From NCBI GenBank assembly GCA_023398105.1, contig JAEWST010000073.1:1-64000 (forward strand): DNA of 64,000 nt, given 5' to 3'. The number at the start of each line of letters is the position of its first letter. Position 1 is the stretch's first letter. Source of the stretch: Bacillota bacterium. GTDB taxonomy: Bacteria; Bacillota; Clostridia; Acetivibrionales; DSM-1351. This document shows, piece after piece, positions 52,113 to 61,885 of this stretch. Under the pieces are notes generated by a model that worked only from the letters and a program-made list of their open reading frames with translations, was not told the origin of the DNA and made no database searches. Both the position numbers and the translations under genes were made by a program.

Positions 52113-53690
52113 ATGATATCTTATAGTAATACATCTAAATTACTATTTTCTCAAGGTCAGAATAGTGTAATGAATTTAAAGGCTAAGTCTTCTCAAAGAG
52201 CTACTGATACAGCATTTAAGTCAGTTTTTGAGAACACTGTCAGCAGTAATTCAAAAGTTACAAATGATAGAAGTGTATCTAAAAGAGACAGTAATGCATC
52301 CCAAAACTCTGAATCAAAAATAAAGTATAACTCTTTTAGAGAAGTGGAAAGAGATACCTCCATTAATTCTAAACCAAATTCAGTAGAAAATACTAATAAT
52401 GATGCTGCAATACAAAATGTTGATTCAAAAGCTGAAGAATTACAAAACAATTCAAAGACAAATGATGAAACAATTAATGTATTGGCACAAATGCTTGGAA
52501 TACAGCCAAATGAGTTAGAAAAGCTTGCAAAGGAACTTGGCTTTAGTGCAGAAGATTTACAAAAATCAGATAAGCTATCTCTATTTATGGATAAGCTTGC
52601 AAATGTTCTTGAGCTTAGTGCTACACAAAAAGCAATGATGACTACTTTAGCTGTGGAAATACCAAAGCAAGTTGGCACAGAAAATAGTAAAGAAGCTATA
52701 TCAAACCTTGAGAAGACTGTATCTGATGGTAATAGTGATAAAGTAAATACTGTTGCTAACAATATTAAGACTGTTGACCTTTCCGAGATTGCTGAAGATA
52801 TTAAGACAAAGCTTGATAAATTGATTCAGAATGCTGAAATAAGTTCAGAATCAGTTCCTTCTGAGATTTCAAAAGCTGTTGAAGTTATGAGGGCTACTAA
52901 AGGTGTTGTTAGTGTAACACAAGCAGATTTGAAGACAGATATTTCTACAGATATTGAGTCTGTTACAGAAGAGGGTTCTGAAGAGATTGCTGGAAATAAA
53001 GCAAAGGAAGAATCAGCTAGAGCAGATAATTCAAAATCAAAAGAAAAATCTGAGAATTCAGAGTCTAGTAATACTAACGCAGAGGCAGATACCAAGATTA
53101 TAAACAATCAAGTAACTGCAAACAATACTCAGAATCAGCAACAAAATGAGCAGAGTACGCAGGCGTTTGGTGATATTAAGATTAGTGCTGTCAATAACCA
53201 AACACAGGTTTATAAAGCAGAATCTTCAATGCCACAGCCAGTTAGAACATCTGAGGTAATAAATCAGGTTGTAGAGCAGGCAAAGGTTATTGTTGGGCAG
53301 GATAAGTCAGAGATGATTATTCAATTAAAGCCAGATCACTTAGGTAAGCTAGAGCTTAAAGTTGTTACTGAGCAAGGTATTGTTGCTGCAAAGTTTATTG
53401 CTGAGAGCCAGCAGGTTAAAGAAATAATTGAAACAAATATGCAATTATTAAAGGATTCTCTAGAAAAACAGGGACTGTCAATTGACAATGTAAGTGTTCA
53501 AGTTGGACAAGAGAAGCAAAGTGATAACAACCAACAAAACTCATACCAAAGCAATAATAAGAATAACAGTATCAAATTTGGCGGTAGTGAAATAAATACT
53601 GACAAGGTGGGATATGACGCTTTTGATACATTGCCTGAAACACTTGCACAATATGGCAATGAAACAAATACTGTTAATTTTATAGCTTAA
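52113..53690 (+). CDS. fliK: Flagellar hook-length control protein FliK
   Basis: 525 residues: a long low-complexity Ser/Asn/Glu region that acts as the ruler, then the C-terminal FliK domain (EMIIQLKPDHLGKLELKVVTEQGIVAAKF..LQDSLEKQGLSI-type) near 410-480 that switches export specificity. A Gln/Asn-rich end follows. SD AAAGGAGG. It lies directly before flgD. Confidence 0.92.
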   Translation: MISYSNTSKLLFSQGQNSVMNLKAKSSQRATDTAFKSVFENTVSSNSKVTNDRSVSKRDSNASQNSESKIKYNSFREVERDTSINSKPNSVENTNNDAAIQNVDSKAEELQNNSKTNDETINVLAQMLGIQPNELEKLAKELGFSAEDLQKSDKLSLFMDKLANVLELSATQKAMMTTLAVEIPKQVGTENSKEAISNLEKTVSDGNSDKVNTVANNIKTVDLSEIAEDIKTKLDKLIQNAEISSESVPSEISKAVEVMRATKGVVSVTQADLKTDISTDIESVTEEGSEEIAGNKAKEESARADNSKSKEKSENSESSNTNAEADTKIINNQVTANNTQNQQQNEQSTQAFGDIKISAVNNQTQVYKAESSMPQPVRTSEVINQVVEQAKVIVGQDKSEMIIQLKPDHLGKLELKVVTEQGIVAAKFIAESQQVKEIIETNMQLLKDSLEKQGLSIDNVSVQVGQEKQSDNNQQNSYQSNNKNNSIKFGGSEINTDKVGYDAFDTLPETLAQYGNETNTVNFIA

Positions 53691-53709
53691 GAACGGGAGG
53701 TGAAATAAT

Positions 53710-54546
53710 ATGGCAACAAGCGGAATAAGCGGTTCAGTTGATGAAATCATAGCAAGGACAGAAAAAAATGCTAATTCAAGAAAAACTGGCGGTGACTTAG
53801 GCAAGGATGATTTTCTGAATCTTTTAGTAACACAGCTAAGATATCAGGATCCATTAGAACCTACTAATGACAAAGAATTTATTGCTCAGATGGCACAGTT
53901 TAGTTCTCTAGAGCAAATGCAGAATATGAATAGCGTTCTGACTAATTCACAAGCCTTTGGTTTAATTGGCAAATACGTTACAGCAAATACTACTGATGAG
54001 GATACTTTAGAGGTAAAAACCATTCAAGGACAAGTATCAACAGTCAAAATGAACAATGGTAAGGTTTTCTTAGTTGTAGATGATCAGGATATTAGTATTG
54101 ATAGTGTATCTGAAGTTGTTGATATGGGTTATGCTAATTCAAATATATCCAACTATACCAGCTTAATAGGGCTTAAGGTTAAGGGTGCTGTTTATGATTC
54201 GTCTAATGGAAACTTGATTTATTTAAACGGTGATGTTATGCAGATTCAAAAAGGAGCTACTGAGGACTATGCATTAATGAATAACGTAAATGTTAATATT
54301 GCAGAGATTACAGGAGCCAAAACTACAGATGCAGACTATACTAAAAAGTATTTAGAGGAGAAGGTTGGTAAACAGGTTTCAGTAACAATTAAGGATAATG
54401 CAGGAAAGAAGGTTCCAATTACTGCTACATTACAGAGCTATAATATTGATGATAAAGGCAATATAACTGGAGTACTTGATGATGTATATGTATCTGTTGA
54501 CAGTGTAGCAAATATTCAAAAAAGCGACAACACAAACAACAACTGA
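53710..54546 (+). CDS. flgD: Flagellar hook capping protein FlgD
   Basis: 278 residues. The N-terminal FlgD signature (LGKDDFLNLLVTQLRYQDPLEPTNDKEFIAQMAQFSSLEQM) is intact, followed by a beta-rich cap region. It caps the growing hook. The C-terminal ~90 residues (TGAKTTDADYTKKYLEEKVG...) extend beyond the common length. SD GGGAGG. Confidence 0.94.
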   Translation: MATSGISGSVDEIIARTEKNANSRKTGGDLGKDDFLNLLVTQLRYQDPLEPTNDKEFIAQMAQFSSLEQMQNMNSVLTNSQAFGLIGKYVTANTTDEDTLEVKTIQGQVSTVKMNNGKVFLVVDDQDISIDSVSEVVDMGYANSNISNYTSLIGLKVKGAVYDSSNGNLIYLNGDVMQIQKGATEDYALMNNVNVNIAEITGAKTTDADYTKKYLEEKVGKQVSVTIKDNAGKKVPITATLQSYNIDDKGNITGVLDDVYVSVDSVANIQKSDNTNNN

Positions 54547-54566
54547 GCAATGAGAGAAGGTGAGTT

Positions 54567-54968
54567 ATGGTTATAAATAATAATTATTCAAACAGAATAA
54601 TAAATTCGCCTTTAAATACTGGGAAAGTCAGAACCAATAATGTCAGAAGTACTAATAATGCTACTGCAGGAGTTGGATTTGAAAATTTTCTTCAACAAGC
54701 AATTGACAAGAGCACTGGAGTCAAATTTTCAAAACATGCCGAGTTGAGAATGCAGGCACGAAATATTGATTTAACCCAGACTCAGAAGGATAAGATTGAC
54801 AATGCAGTTTCTATGGCTCAGAAAAAGGGCGTAAAGGAATCTTTGGTTATTCTGGATGATATGGCGTTTGTTGTAAATGTAAATAGTAAAACAGTAATTA
54901 CTGCAGTAAACAACAATGAGTTAAAGGATAATGTTTTTACAAACATTGACGGTGCAATATTTGCATAG
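54567..54968 (+). CDS. Flagellar operon protein (TIGR02530 / flg_new type)
   Basis: 133 residues. The block VKFSKHAELRMQARNIDLTQTQKDKIDNAVSMAQKKGVKESLVILDDMAFVVNVNSKTVITAV matches the conserved small protein between flgD and flgE in Firmicutes. Function is not established. SD GAGAGAAGG. Confidence 0.88.
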   Translation: MVINNNYSNRIINSPLNTGKVRTNNVRSTNNATAGVGFENFLQQAIDKSTGVKFSKHAELRMQARNIDLTQTQKDKIDNAVSMAQKKGVKESLVILDDMAFVVNVNSKTVITAVNNNELKDNVFTNIDGAIFA

Positions 54969-55069
54969 CAGTAAAAATCAGCTGGACCCTATTGGGAGGC
55001 TGAATAACGTTCCTGAATGACGGATGGAACGACGAATAACCTTAAATAATTGAGGGGGTCAATAAAGAT

Positions 55070-56368
55070 ATGATGAGATCAATGTTTTCTGGTGTTTCTG
55101 GATTAAGAGCACACCAGCAAAGAATGGATGTTATAGGTAATAACGTAGCAAACGTAAATACAGTTGGTTTTAAGTCAAGTAGAGTAACCTTCCAAGAGGT
55201 GTTTAACCAGACACTTAGTGGTGCTTCAGCACCTGATTCTGCAACAAGCAGAGGAGGTACTAACCCTGTACAGGTTGGTCTTGGTACAAGCGTTGGATCT
55301 ATAGATACTATGATGAGTACAGGAAGCTCTGAGAGAACTGATAATGCAACAGACTTGTCAATTTCAGGTGACGGTTTCTTTATAGTAAGAGGTTCAAGTG
55401 CTGATACCTACAAATTTACCAGAGCTGGTAACTTTGGCTTGGACAAGTTAGGAAATCTTGTTTCGGGTAGTGGCTATTGTGTATATGGCTGGCAGAAGAT
55501 AAATGACGATGGCACATTTGATACAGAAAGCCCAGTTGAACCTATAAATTTGTATAATGATAATCATAAAGGAAATAAGAAAATAATTCCAGCTAGTGCA
55601 ACTACCAGAGCGGCATTCTCTGGGAATTTAGATGCTGCTAAGGGCTTATCTACTGAAACTCAGTTTGCAGTTCCATTTTCTGTATATGATGCTTTAGGAA
55701 ACAGTTATGAACTTTCTGTTAATTACAGAAAGTTGTCGGCAGATGCGTCGGGAACAACTTGGGAATATACTATTACCCATGACAATGGTACAGCTACACC
55801 TGATAGCTATACAACTGATGTAACACCTGCAATAGTTAAATTTAATACAGAAGGAAGAATCATAGATGGTGCTGCTAATACATGTACTGTTGATGTAGAT
55901 GAAGCTACTGGTGCTGCTGATTTTGATGTAAACTTGAATTTTAGTAATCTGACAATGTTTGCTGCAGACAGCTCTGTTATTCCTTCAGATATTAACGGAT
56001 ATTCCACAGGTACTCTTACAACCTTCAGCATAGGTTCAAACGGAATTATAACAGGTGTATACAGTAATGGTGAGCAGCAGTCATTGGGTTGCGTAGCGTT
56101 GGCTAGCTTCTCAAATCCTGCTGGACTTGAGAAGGTTGGAGATAATTTATTTATTCCTACAACCAATTCAGGAAATTTCACTAAGGGTTTGGCTGCAGGA
56201 ACTGGGGGAACAGGCACTTTGACTCCAGGTACACTAGAGATGTCGAATGTTGACCTTTCCAGTGAATTTACAAATATGATAATTACTCAGAGAGGCTTCC
56301 AAGCTAATAGTAGAATTATTACTACATCAGATGAAATGCTTCAAGAGCTAGTTAATCTAAAAAGATAA
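55070..56368 (+). CDS. flgE: Flagellar hook protein FlgE
   Basis: 432 residues. N-terminal SGVSGLRAHQQRMDVIGNNVANVNTVGFKSSRVTFQ, central hook D1/D2 region (DGFFIVRG..FTRAGNF) and C-terminal ANSRIITTSDEMLQELVNLKR are all typical. It polymerises into the hook. Start ATGATG follows GAGGGGG. A perfect 15-bp hairpin follows the stop. Confidence 0.96.
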   Translation: MMRSMFSGVSGLRAHQQRMDVIGNNVANVNTVGFKSSRVTFQEVFNQTLSGASAPDSATSRGGTNPVQVGLGTSVGSIDTMMSTGSSERTDNATDLSISGDGFFIVRGSSADTYKFTRAGNFGLDKLGNLVSGSGYCVYGWQKINDDGTFDTESPVEPINLYNDNHKGNKKIIPASATTRAAFSGNLDAAKGLSTETQFAVPFSVYDALGNSYELSVNYRKLSADASGTTWEYTITHDNGTATPDSYTTDVTPAIVKFNTEGRIIDGAANTCTVDVDEATGAADFDVNLNFSNLTMFAADSSVIPSDINGYSTGTLTTFSIGSNGIITGVYSNGEQQSLGCVALASFSNPAGLEKVGDNLFIPTTNSGNFTKGLAAGTGGTGTLTPGTLEMSNVDLSSEFTNMIITQRGFQANSRIITTSDEMLQELVNLKR

Positions 56369-56385
56369 TATAATTAGCAATTAAT

Positions 56386-56423
56386 TACTACCAAAGACAT
56401 TATATTCCATGTCTTTGGTAGTA
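56386..56423. terminator. Perfect 15-bp hairpin after flgE
   Basis: TACTACCAAAGACAT (56386-56400) and its exact complement at 56409-56423, loop 8 nt, no T-run after it. A fragment of family A (TAGCTCGAAATT) begins at its right edge. It may modulate rather than end the transcript. Confidence 0.6.
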
Positions 56424-56493
56424 TAGCTCGAAATTAACCTAATTTTGTAAATTGTTTTAAAATTATCTATTGTTTTTTTGGAGTAATAATATT

Positions 56494-56706
56494 ATGATAA
56501 GATTAACTAAATTAAATAAATCATCTTTTATAATAAATTGTGAGATGATTGAGACTTTAGAGAGTACCCCTGATACGGTAATAACATTAAACAACGGCAA
56601 GAAATATGTTGTTGCTGATAGTATTGATGAAGTTATAGATAGAGTTATACAATACAAAAAGCGAATATTCGCTAACAAATATAATAATTTTACAATAGAA
56701 GAATAA
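56494..56706 (+). CDS. flbD: FlbD family flagellar protein (SwrD-like)
   Basis: 70 residues starting MIRLTKLNKSSFIINCEMIETLESTPDTVITLNNGKKYVV, typical of the short FlbD/SwrD family between flgE and motA or fliL. SwrD promotes motor power in Bacillus. ATG 56494 follows GGAG; the frame from 56470 precedes the SD. motA/motB, sometimes found next in Clostridia, are not here. Confidence 0.92.
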   Translation: MIRLTKLNKSSFIINCEMIETLESTPDTVITLNNGKKYVVADSIDEVIDRVIQYKKRIFANKYNNFTIEE

Positions 56707-56781
56707 GTATGTTGTATTAGATGTTAATGCTTTTGCTTGAGTTTTATTAGCTAGATATTTAACTTTAAGGAGGAAAAGGCT

Positions 56782-57291
56782 TTGGAGGGAAAAAGCAGCT
56801 ATTTTGTCTTACTTGTTATAGTAGCATGTTTATCAATTACACTTGCTTTCCTTGCAATTGGCTATTTCTTTTTTGCGAGTGGATCAAGCCCGGAAAAAGA
56901 AGTCGTTGTAATTAGTGAAGTAATCCCAGGAGACAATGAACTTTCAAACAAAGTTATATTTGAATCCAAGAATTTTAATCTGAAGAAGACTGATACTAAA
57001 CAGGTTGCAGTTATTTCACTTAGTGCAAGTATGAAGCATTTTAAGACTGTTGATGAGATTAAAGAAGAAGCTGATGTTATAGCGAAAATTGATTTTTACA
57101 GTACAGAAATAAATTCTGCTATAGGTACATATTTTCAGGATTTAACATTGGAAGATGTTGCCCAGAAAAGTACTAGAACTAAAGCAGAAGAAGATTTAAA
57201 ACAAATAATAAATGAGATATTAATTAAAAATGATAAAAAAGCAAGTCCTCTAGTGTATTCTATTACTTTTGACTACTGGTTTTATCAATAG
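56782..57291 (+). CDS. fliL: Flagellar basal body-associated protein FliL
   Basis: 169 residues: one N-terminal membrane helix (about 7-28), then the FliL periplasmic domain (AVISLSASMKHFKTV...EDVAQKSTRTKAEEDLKQIINEILIKNDKKASPLVYSITF). It associates with the stator. TTG 56782 has SD AAGGAGG. fliM follows at 12 nt. Confidence 0.9.
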   Translation: MEGKSSYFVLLVIVACLSITLAFLAIGYFFFASGSSPEKEVVVISEVIPGDNELSNKVIFESKNFNLKKTDTKQVAVISLSASMKHFKTVDEIKEEADVIAKIDFYSTEINSAIGTYFQDLTLEDVAQKSTRTKAEEDLKQIINEILIKNDKKASPLVYSITFDYWFYQ

Positions 57292-57302
57292 GAGGTGGGC
57301 TT

Positions 57303-58289
57303 GTGGGGGATATATTATCTCAAAATGAGATTGATGAACTGCTAAAGGCTCTTACTACTGGGGATATTGATGTACAGCAGATTCAAACCACTAAAACAGA
57401 AAAGAAAATAAAACTTCATGATTTTAAGAAACCACCTAAATTTGCAAATGACCATAAGCGTACGCTTCAATTCATTTATGAAAACTATGCTAGATTGATT
57501 CAATCATTTTTATCTGGATATTTGCGAACCTTGGTACAAGTTGATGTTTTATCAGTAGATGCACTGCAATACAGTGAATTCAGTAATTCATTAGCAAATC
57601 CTGTAGTACTTGCAGTAGTCGACTTTAGCCCATTAAACGGATCAATAATATTTGAAATGGATCCAAGCATTGCATATTCTCTTATTGATAGAATTCTTGG
57701 AGGAAGAGGATCTGCAATGGATAGAGTCAGATCATTTACTGAAATTGAGTTGGCGATATTAGAAAGAATTATAGTACAAATACTTAACCTTATGCGTGAG
57801 CCATGGGAGAGTATTATGTCTATAAAGCCAAGATTGGAAAAAATAGAAACCAACGCTCAATTTGCACAGCTTATTCACCCAAATGAAATGGTTGCACTAA
57901 TTACTTTGAATGTTGTAGTTGGTGAAGTGAAGGGTATGATTAATATATGTATACCTCATATGGTTGTAGAACCTATAATGCCTAAATTGAGCACTAAACT
58001 TTGGTTTACAAGCAATGAATCTGAAAAAGTTGAGAATTATCAACAAGATATAGAGTTGAGAATAGAGAATACTTTAGTGCCTGTTAGAGCTATATTAGGA
58101 AATAATTCAATTAGTATTAGTGAATTTCTCGATTTACAAGTGGGAGATGTTTTACCACTTGAAACAAGTATAAATGGTTGCTTAGAGATTATGGTAGGTA
58201 ATATACCTAAATTCCATGCTAAGCCAGGAGTTAAGAAAAATAAAATAGCAGTTAAAATAATTGATGTGATTGGAAGGGAGGAAGAATAG
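57303..58289 (+). CDS. fliM: Flagellar motor switch protein FliM
   Basis: 328 residues. N-terminal CheY-binding peptide ILSQNEIDELLKAL, then a CheC-like middle (PLNGSIIFEMDPSIAYSLIDRILGG) and a C-terminal SpoA domain (LDLQVGDVLPLETSINGCLEIMVG). It forms the C ring with FliG and FliY. GTG start with SD GGAGGTG. fliY starts 2 nt after the stop. Confidence 0.95.
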   Translation: MGDILSQNEIDELLKALTTGDIDVQQIQTTKTEKKIKLHDFKKPPKFANDHKRTLQFIYENYARLIQSFLSGYLRTLVQVDVLSVDALQYSEFSNSLANPVVLAVVDFSPLNGSIIFEMDPSIAYSLIDRILGGRGSAMDRVRSFTEIELAILERIIVQILNLMREPWESIMSIKPRLEKIETNAQFAQLIHPNEMVALITLNVVVGEVKGMINICIPHMVVEPIMPKLSTKLWFTSNESEKVENYQQDIELRIENTLVPVRAILGNNSISISEFLDLQVGDVLPLETSINGCLEIMVGNIPKFHAKPGVKKNKIAVKIIDVIGREEE

Positions 58290-58291
58290 AG

Positions 58292-59587
58292 ATGGGAGAT
58301 ATGCTTACACAGGCAGAGATTGATGCATTACTAAATGGCTCTTCCTCTTCAGATGATGATAATGATGCTAGCGATATAACTACAGATGGAATGGGAAATA
58401 ATAGTTCTAGTGAAAGTCTATCAACTCAGGAAATTGATGCATTAGGTGAAATTGGCAATATAAGCATGGGTACTTCTGCAACAACACTGTTTACCCTTTT
58501 ATCACAGAAGGTAACCATTACAACACCAAATGTTACTGTAACTACATGGGAGGAACTGTCAAAGAATTATTCTTCACAATATGTAGCTGTTAAAGTAGAA
58601 TATACTGATGGATTAGTTGGTAGTAACTTATTAATTCTTAAACAAGATGACGTAAAAATAATTACTGATTTGATGATGGGTGGAGAAGGTACAGTAGTTG
58701 ATGGTGAATTAAGTGATCTTCACTTGAGTGCAATAAGCGAGGCCATGAATCAAATGATTGGTTCTTCAGCTACTTCTATGTCATCAATGTTTTCTAAGAG
58801 AATAGACATATCACCACCGAAAGCATATATGGTTAGTTTTGAAGATGGTGATCCCTATGGAGAATTTGAAATTGGACAGCAATTAGTTAAGGTAGCATTT
58901 AAAATGGTTGTCGGTGATATAATTGACAGTGAGATAATGCAATTGCTACCGATGAAATTTGCTAAAGAATTGGTAGGTCAATTGTTTAATTCATCAAATC
59001 CAAGCCCTAAAAAGGAACCAGAACCACAAGTGCAACAACCGATAGCTCAGCAGCAATCACCAGAACAACAACCAATAATGCAACAACCAATGATGCAACA
59101 GCCAATGATGCAACAGCCAATGATGCAGCAGCCAATGATGCAACAGCCAATGATGCAGCAACCAATGATGCAGCAACCAATGATGCAACAGCCAATGATG
59201 CAGCAACCAATGATGCAACAACCAATGCAAGGGGCTGGATTTGGTGGAGGATATCAAGAACCTCAAAGACCAAGAAATTCTGTTAGTGTTCAACCTGCTC
59301 AGTTCCAAGCATTTGATGATGGACTATCTGCTTCAGAGAAGAAGAATATTGGTCTTATAATGGACTTACCTCTGCAAGTTACAGTTGAATTGGGAAGAAC
59401 TCAAAAACTAATTAAAGATATATTAGAATTTGGTTCAGGCTCAGTAATAGAATTAGATAAGCTGGCAGGTGAACCAGTTGATATATTGGTTAACGGAAAA
59501 GCTATTGCTAAAGGTGAAGTTGTTGTTATTGATGAGAGTTTTGGTGTTAGAATAACTGACATAATTCATCCATCAAAACGACTATAA
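58292..59587 (+). CDS. fliY: Flagellar motor switch phosphatase FliY (FliN)
   Basis: 431 residues. N-terminal MLTQAEIDALLNG, two CheC-type phosphatase motifs (EIDALGEIGNISMGTSA near 49-65 and LHLSAISEAMNQMIGSSA), then a Gln/Pro/Met-rich linker and a C-terminal SpoA/FliN domain (LPLQVTVELGRTQKLIKDIL...). It removes phosphate from CheY and is part of the C ring. The linker holds ten 5-residue units (MQQPM type), so it is longer than in Bacillus (378 residues). SD GGGAGG. Confidence 0.95.
   Translation: MGDMLTQAEIDALLNGSSSSDDDNDASDITTDGMGNNSSSESLSTQEIDALGEIGNISMGTSATTLFTLLSQKVTITTPNVTVTTWEELSKNYSSQYVAVKVEYTDGLVGSNLLILKQDDVKIITDLMMGGEGTVVDGELSDLHLSAISEAMNQMIGSSATSMSSMFSKRIDISPPKAYMVSFEDGDPYGEFEIGQQLVKVAFKMVVGDIIDSEIMQLLPMKFAKELVGQLFNSSNPSPKKEPEPQVQQPIAQQQSPEQQPIMQQPMMQQPMMQQPMMQQPMMQQPMMQQPMMQQPMMQQPMMQQPMMQQPMQGAGFGGGYQEPQRPRNSVSVQPAQFQAFDDGLSASEKKNIGLIMDLPLQVTVELGRTQKLIKDILEFGSGSVIELDKLAGEPVDILVNGKAIAKGEVVVIDESFGVRITDIIHPSKRL
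59081..59230 (+). repeat. 15-bp coding minisatellite in fliY (ten units)
   Basis: Units of CAACAGCCAATGATG or its CAA/CAG variants repeat ten times in frame; the tenth ends CAA. Variation is nearly all at synonymous Gln third positions, so the peptide repeat is exact while the DNA is not. Confidence 0.92.
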
Positions 59588-59625
59588 TAATAAAAATCAA
59601 CGAATAATTAAGGAGAGAGAAAGTT

Positions 59626-59988
59626 ATGGGTAAAAGTATTTTAATTGTTGATGATGCAGCATTTATGAGAATGATGATAAAGGATATATTATCAAAAAAT
59701 GGTTATGAAATTGCAGCTGATGTTGACAACGGTTTAAAGGCAATAGAAAAATATAAGGAACTTACTCCTGACTTGGTTATAATGGATATTACAATGCCAG
59801 AAATGGATGGAGTGACAGCTGTTAGAGAGATTAAGAAAATTCATAGTGATGCAAAGATAATTATGTGCTCGGCTATGGGTCAGCAGGCTATGGTTATTGA
59901 ATCAATTCAAGCAGGAGCAAGGGATTTTATTGTAAAGCCATTTCAGGCAGATCGTGTAGTGGAAGCAGTAAAGAAAGTTATAGGATAA
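59626..59988 (+). CDS. cheY: Chemotaxis response regulator CheY
   Basis: 120 residues: a receiver with DD (10-11), phosphoacceptor Asp in VIMDITMPEMDG (about 54), Ser in CSAMGQ and Lys in IVKPFQ. In Clostridia cheY sits between fliY and fliO; phospho-CheY binds FliM to set rotation. SD GGAGAG. A long terminator-like hairpin lies after it. Confidence 0.94.
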   Translation: MGKSILIVDDAAFMRMMIKDILSKNGYEIAADVDNGLKAIEKYKELTPDLVIMDITMPEMDGVTAVREIKKIHSDAKIIMCSAMGQQAMVIESIQAGARDFIVKPFQADRVVEAVKKVIG

Positions 59989-60013
59989 TCTTGGGAATTA
60001 TCTACTCACTATG

Positions 60014-60098
60014 ATATCCTGCTGGTTGCTATAAATTTATATGGTTCTTTTTTAAGAGCATCATATTAATTTTGTTAGATAACAGCAGGATATTTTGT
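60014..60098 (+). terminator. Terminator-like hairpin after cheY
   Basis: ATATCCTGCTG (60014-60024) and its complement CAGCAGGATAT (60083-60093), 58-nt loop, then TTTTG. It may reduce read-through into fliO. Confidence 0.6.
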
Positions 60099-60174
60099 AA
60101 TAAGTTTTTTTATGTGCTATTTATAACTATTTATTTAGGCTAAGACATTATATTTATGATATTGAGGTTAGAAG

Positions 60175-60687
60175 ATGGATATTGGAGATTATATTTATGC
60201 TATTTTTGCATTTATAATTGTTTTTGGACTGCTTATTTTTTCAACAAGATTTTTATCGTATAGGTCAAAAAAAGTACTTAATGGAAATCATATGAAAATT
60301 GTAGAATCATTAAGCCTTGGTGTAACAAATAGACTTCATTTGATAAAAATAGATAATGAGTTTTTTCTTGTTTCAGCTACAAATAAAAATGTTGAATTCT
60401 TAACTAAGGTTAATATAGGTGACTATAAGGAAGAGGAAATTAAAAATCCTATTACTGAGGTCATAGACTTTAAAGCTGTACTAAAAAAATATACTAATTT
60501 TAACCATAGTTCTCAAAAGAAAAACATGGGCAAAAATAAGTCAGAGGATATTTTGATGCAAAATATAGAAAACTCTGAAAATGCACAAAATAGTGACTTG
60601 ATATTCAAAAGTAATTTGCAGAAATTAAAAAACTTAACAAATACTATTAATGGACAACGGAGCGAAGATGAACAGAAAAAGGAATAA
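60175..60687 (+). CDS. fliO: Flagellar biosynthesis protein FliO
   Basis: 170 residues: one membrane helix (about 7-24), then the FliO domain (MKIVESLSLGVTNRLHLIKIDNEFFLVSATNKNVEFL) and a charged tail. FliO assists assembly of the FliP ring. Its 3' end overlaps fliP by 20 nt, and position before fliP supports the call although FliO is weakly conserved. Confidence 0.85.
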   Translation: MDIGDYIYAIFAFIIVFGLLIFSTRFLSYRSKKVLNGNHMKIVESLSLGVTNRLHLIKIDNEFFLVSATNKNVEFLTKVNIGDYKEEEIKNPITEVIDFKAVLKKYTNFNHSSQKKNMGKNKSEDILMQNIENSENAQNSDLIFKSNLQKLKNLTNTINGQRSEDEQKKE

Positions 60688-61474
60688 TAAAAGAATAATA
60701 TTAATAGTAAGCATTTTAGTTCTTGTTTTTTGTTTTTTGGGAGCTAAAAGCGTATTGGCAGTTAATCCAAATATATCTGTAACTACTGATGGAATAAATA
60801 TAGGTACTTCAGATGACCCTCAGGATGTATCCTCTAGCATACAGATTTTGATATTATTAACGATTTTATCAATTGCACCTTCAATATTGATAATGATGAC
60901 AGGCTTTACAAGAGTAATTATAATTTTGTCCTTTTTAAGAAATGCACTTGGAACTCAACAAATGCCGCCAAATCAAGTCTTAATTGGTTTAGCACTCTTC
61001 ATAACATTCTTTGTTATGAGTCCTGTTTTATCTGATATAAATGATAATGCTTTTCAGCCTTATACTAATGGAACAATAACCCAAAAACAAGCAATTGACA
61101 GTAGTTCTAAGACTATCAAGACATGGATGGTTAAGCAAATATTTAGTAATGGTCGTGAGAAAGACTTATCTTTATTTATGACGCTCGCTGGGCAAACAGA
61201 ACCAATTAAAGTAGAGGATGCAGCAAGCCTTTCACTTACAATTGTGGTTCCTGCTTTTTTAATTAGCGAGCTTACAGTTGCGTTTAAATTTGGTTTCTTA
61301 ATATTTTTACCATTTTTGATTATAGATATGATTGTATCTAGTACTTTGATGTCAATGGGTATGATGATGCTACCACCGTCAATGATTTCACTGCCGTTTA
61401 AGGTATTATTGTTTATATTAATTGATGGGTGGGGTATGATAACACAGTCAATTATAATTAGTTTTGCACGCTGA
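60668..61474 (+). CDS. fliP: Flagellar export gate protein FliP
   Basis: 268 residues: N-terminal signal-like helix (about 10-27), then the FliP core (TRVIIILSFLRNALGTQQMPPNQVLIGLALFITFFVMSP) with SELTVAFKFGFLIFLPFLIIDMIVSS near the end. FliP5-FliQ4-FliR1 form the export pore. ATG 60668 follows CGGAGC inside fliO. Confidence 0.95.
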   Translation: MNRKRNNKRIILIVSILVLVFCFLGAKSVLAVNPNISVTTDGINIGTSDDPQDVSSSIQILILLTILSIAPSILIMMTGFTRVIIILSFLRNALGTQQMPPNQVLIGLALFITFFVMSPVLSDINDNAFQPYTNGTITQKQAIDSSSKTIKTWMVKQIFSNGREKDLSLFMTLAGQTEPIKVEDAASLSLTIVVPAFLISELTVAFKFGFLIFLPFLIIDMIVSSTLMSMGMMMLPPSMISLPFKVLLFILIDGWGMITQSIIISFAR

Positions 61475-61612
61475 CGATGCAAAATATTTTTGACTTTACC
61501 AGTTATTATCGGGATTATTACCATTATTTTTAATTGAAGTGTAAGCGTAAAAGTATATACAATAATAGTAGGTCAAATAATAGATTTTTGCATTTGGGGG
61601 GGTGAGTATTTA

Positions 61613-61882
61613 GTGGATGAAAGTGGTATTATTTATATCGCACAGGACGCATTAAAAGTATTAATATATGTAGCTGCCCCAATATTGATTATTAGTATGG
61701 CTGTTGGCTTGATAGTAAGTATTTTCCAAGCTACTACTCAAATTCAGGAACAAACATTATCTTTTGTACCAAAGATTCTTTCTGTAGTTGCTGCTATTGC
61801 AATTTTTGGTTCCTGGATGCTGAGGACGCTGATGGAATATATGCAAAATATATTGATTAATATCAATCAATTTATTAAATAA
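61613..61882 (+). CDS. fliQ: Flagellar export gate protein FliQ
   Basis: 89 residues with two membrane helices (about 15-37 and 50-75) and the family core AAPILIISMAVGLIVSIFQATTQIQEQTLSFVPKI. GTG start with SD GGGGGGTG. It is separated from fliR by 158 bp that contain a family A fragment (TAGCTTGAAAACAAATTTGT near 61887). Confidence 0.95.
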   Translation: MDESGIIYIAQDALKVLIYVAAPILIISMAVGLIVSIFQATTQIQEQTLSFVPKILSVVAAIAIFGSWMLRTLMEYMQNILININQFIK

Positions 61883-61885
61883 TAA

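Noticed and set aside
59007..59308. Minus-strand ORFs with Ala/Ser/Val or His/Trp/Leu repeats
   Set aside because: They are shadows of the fliY 15-bp minisatellite.
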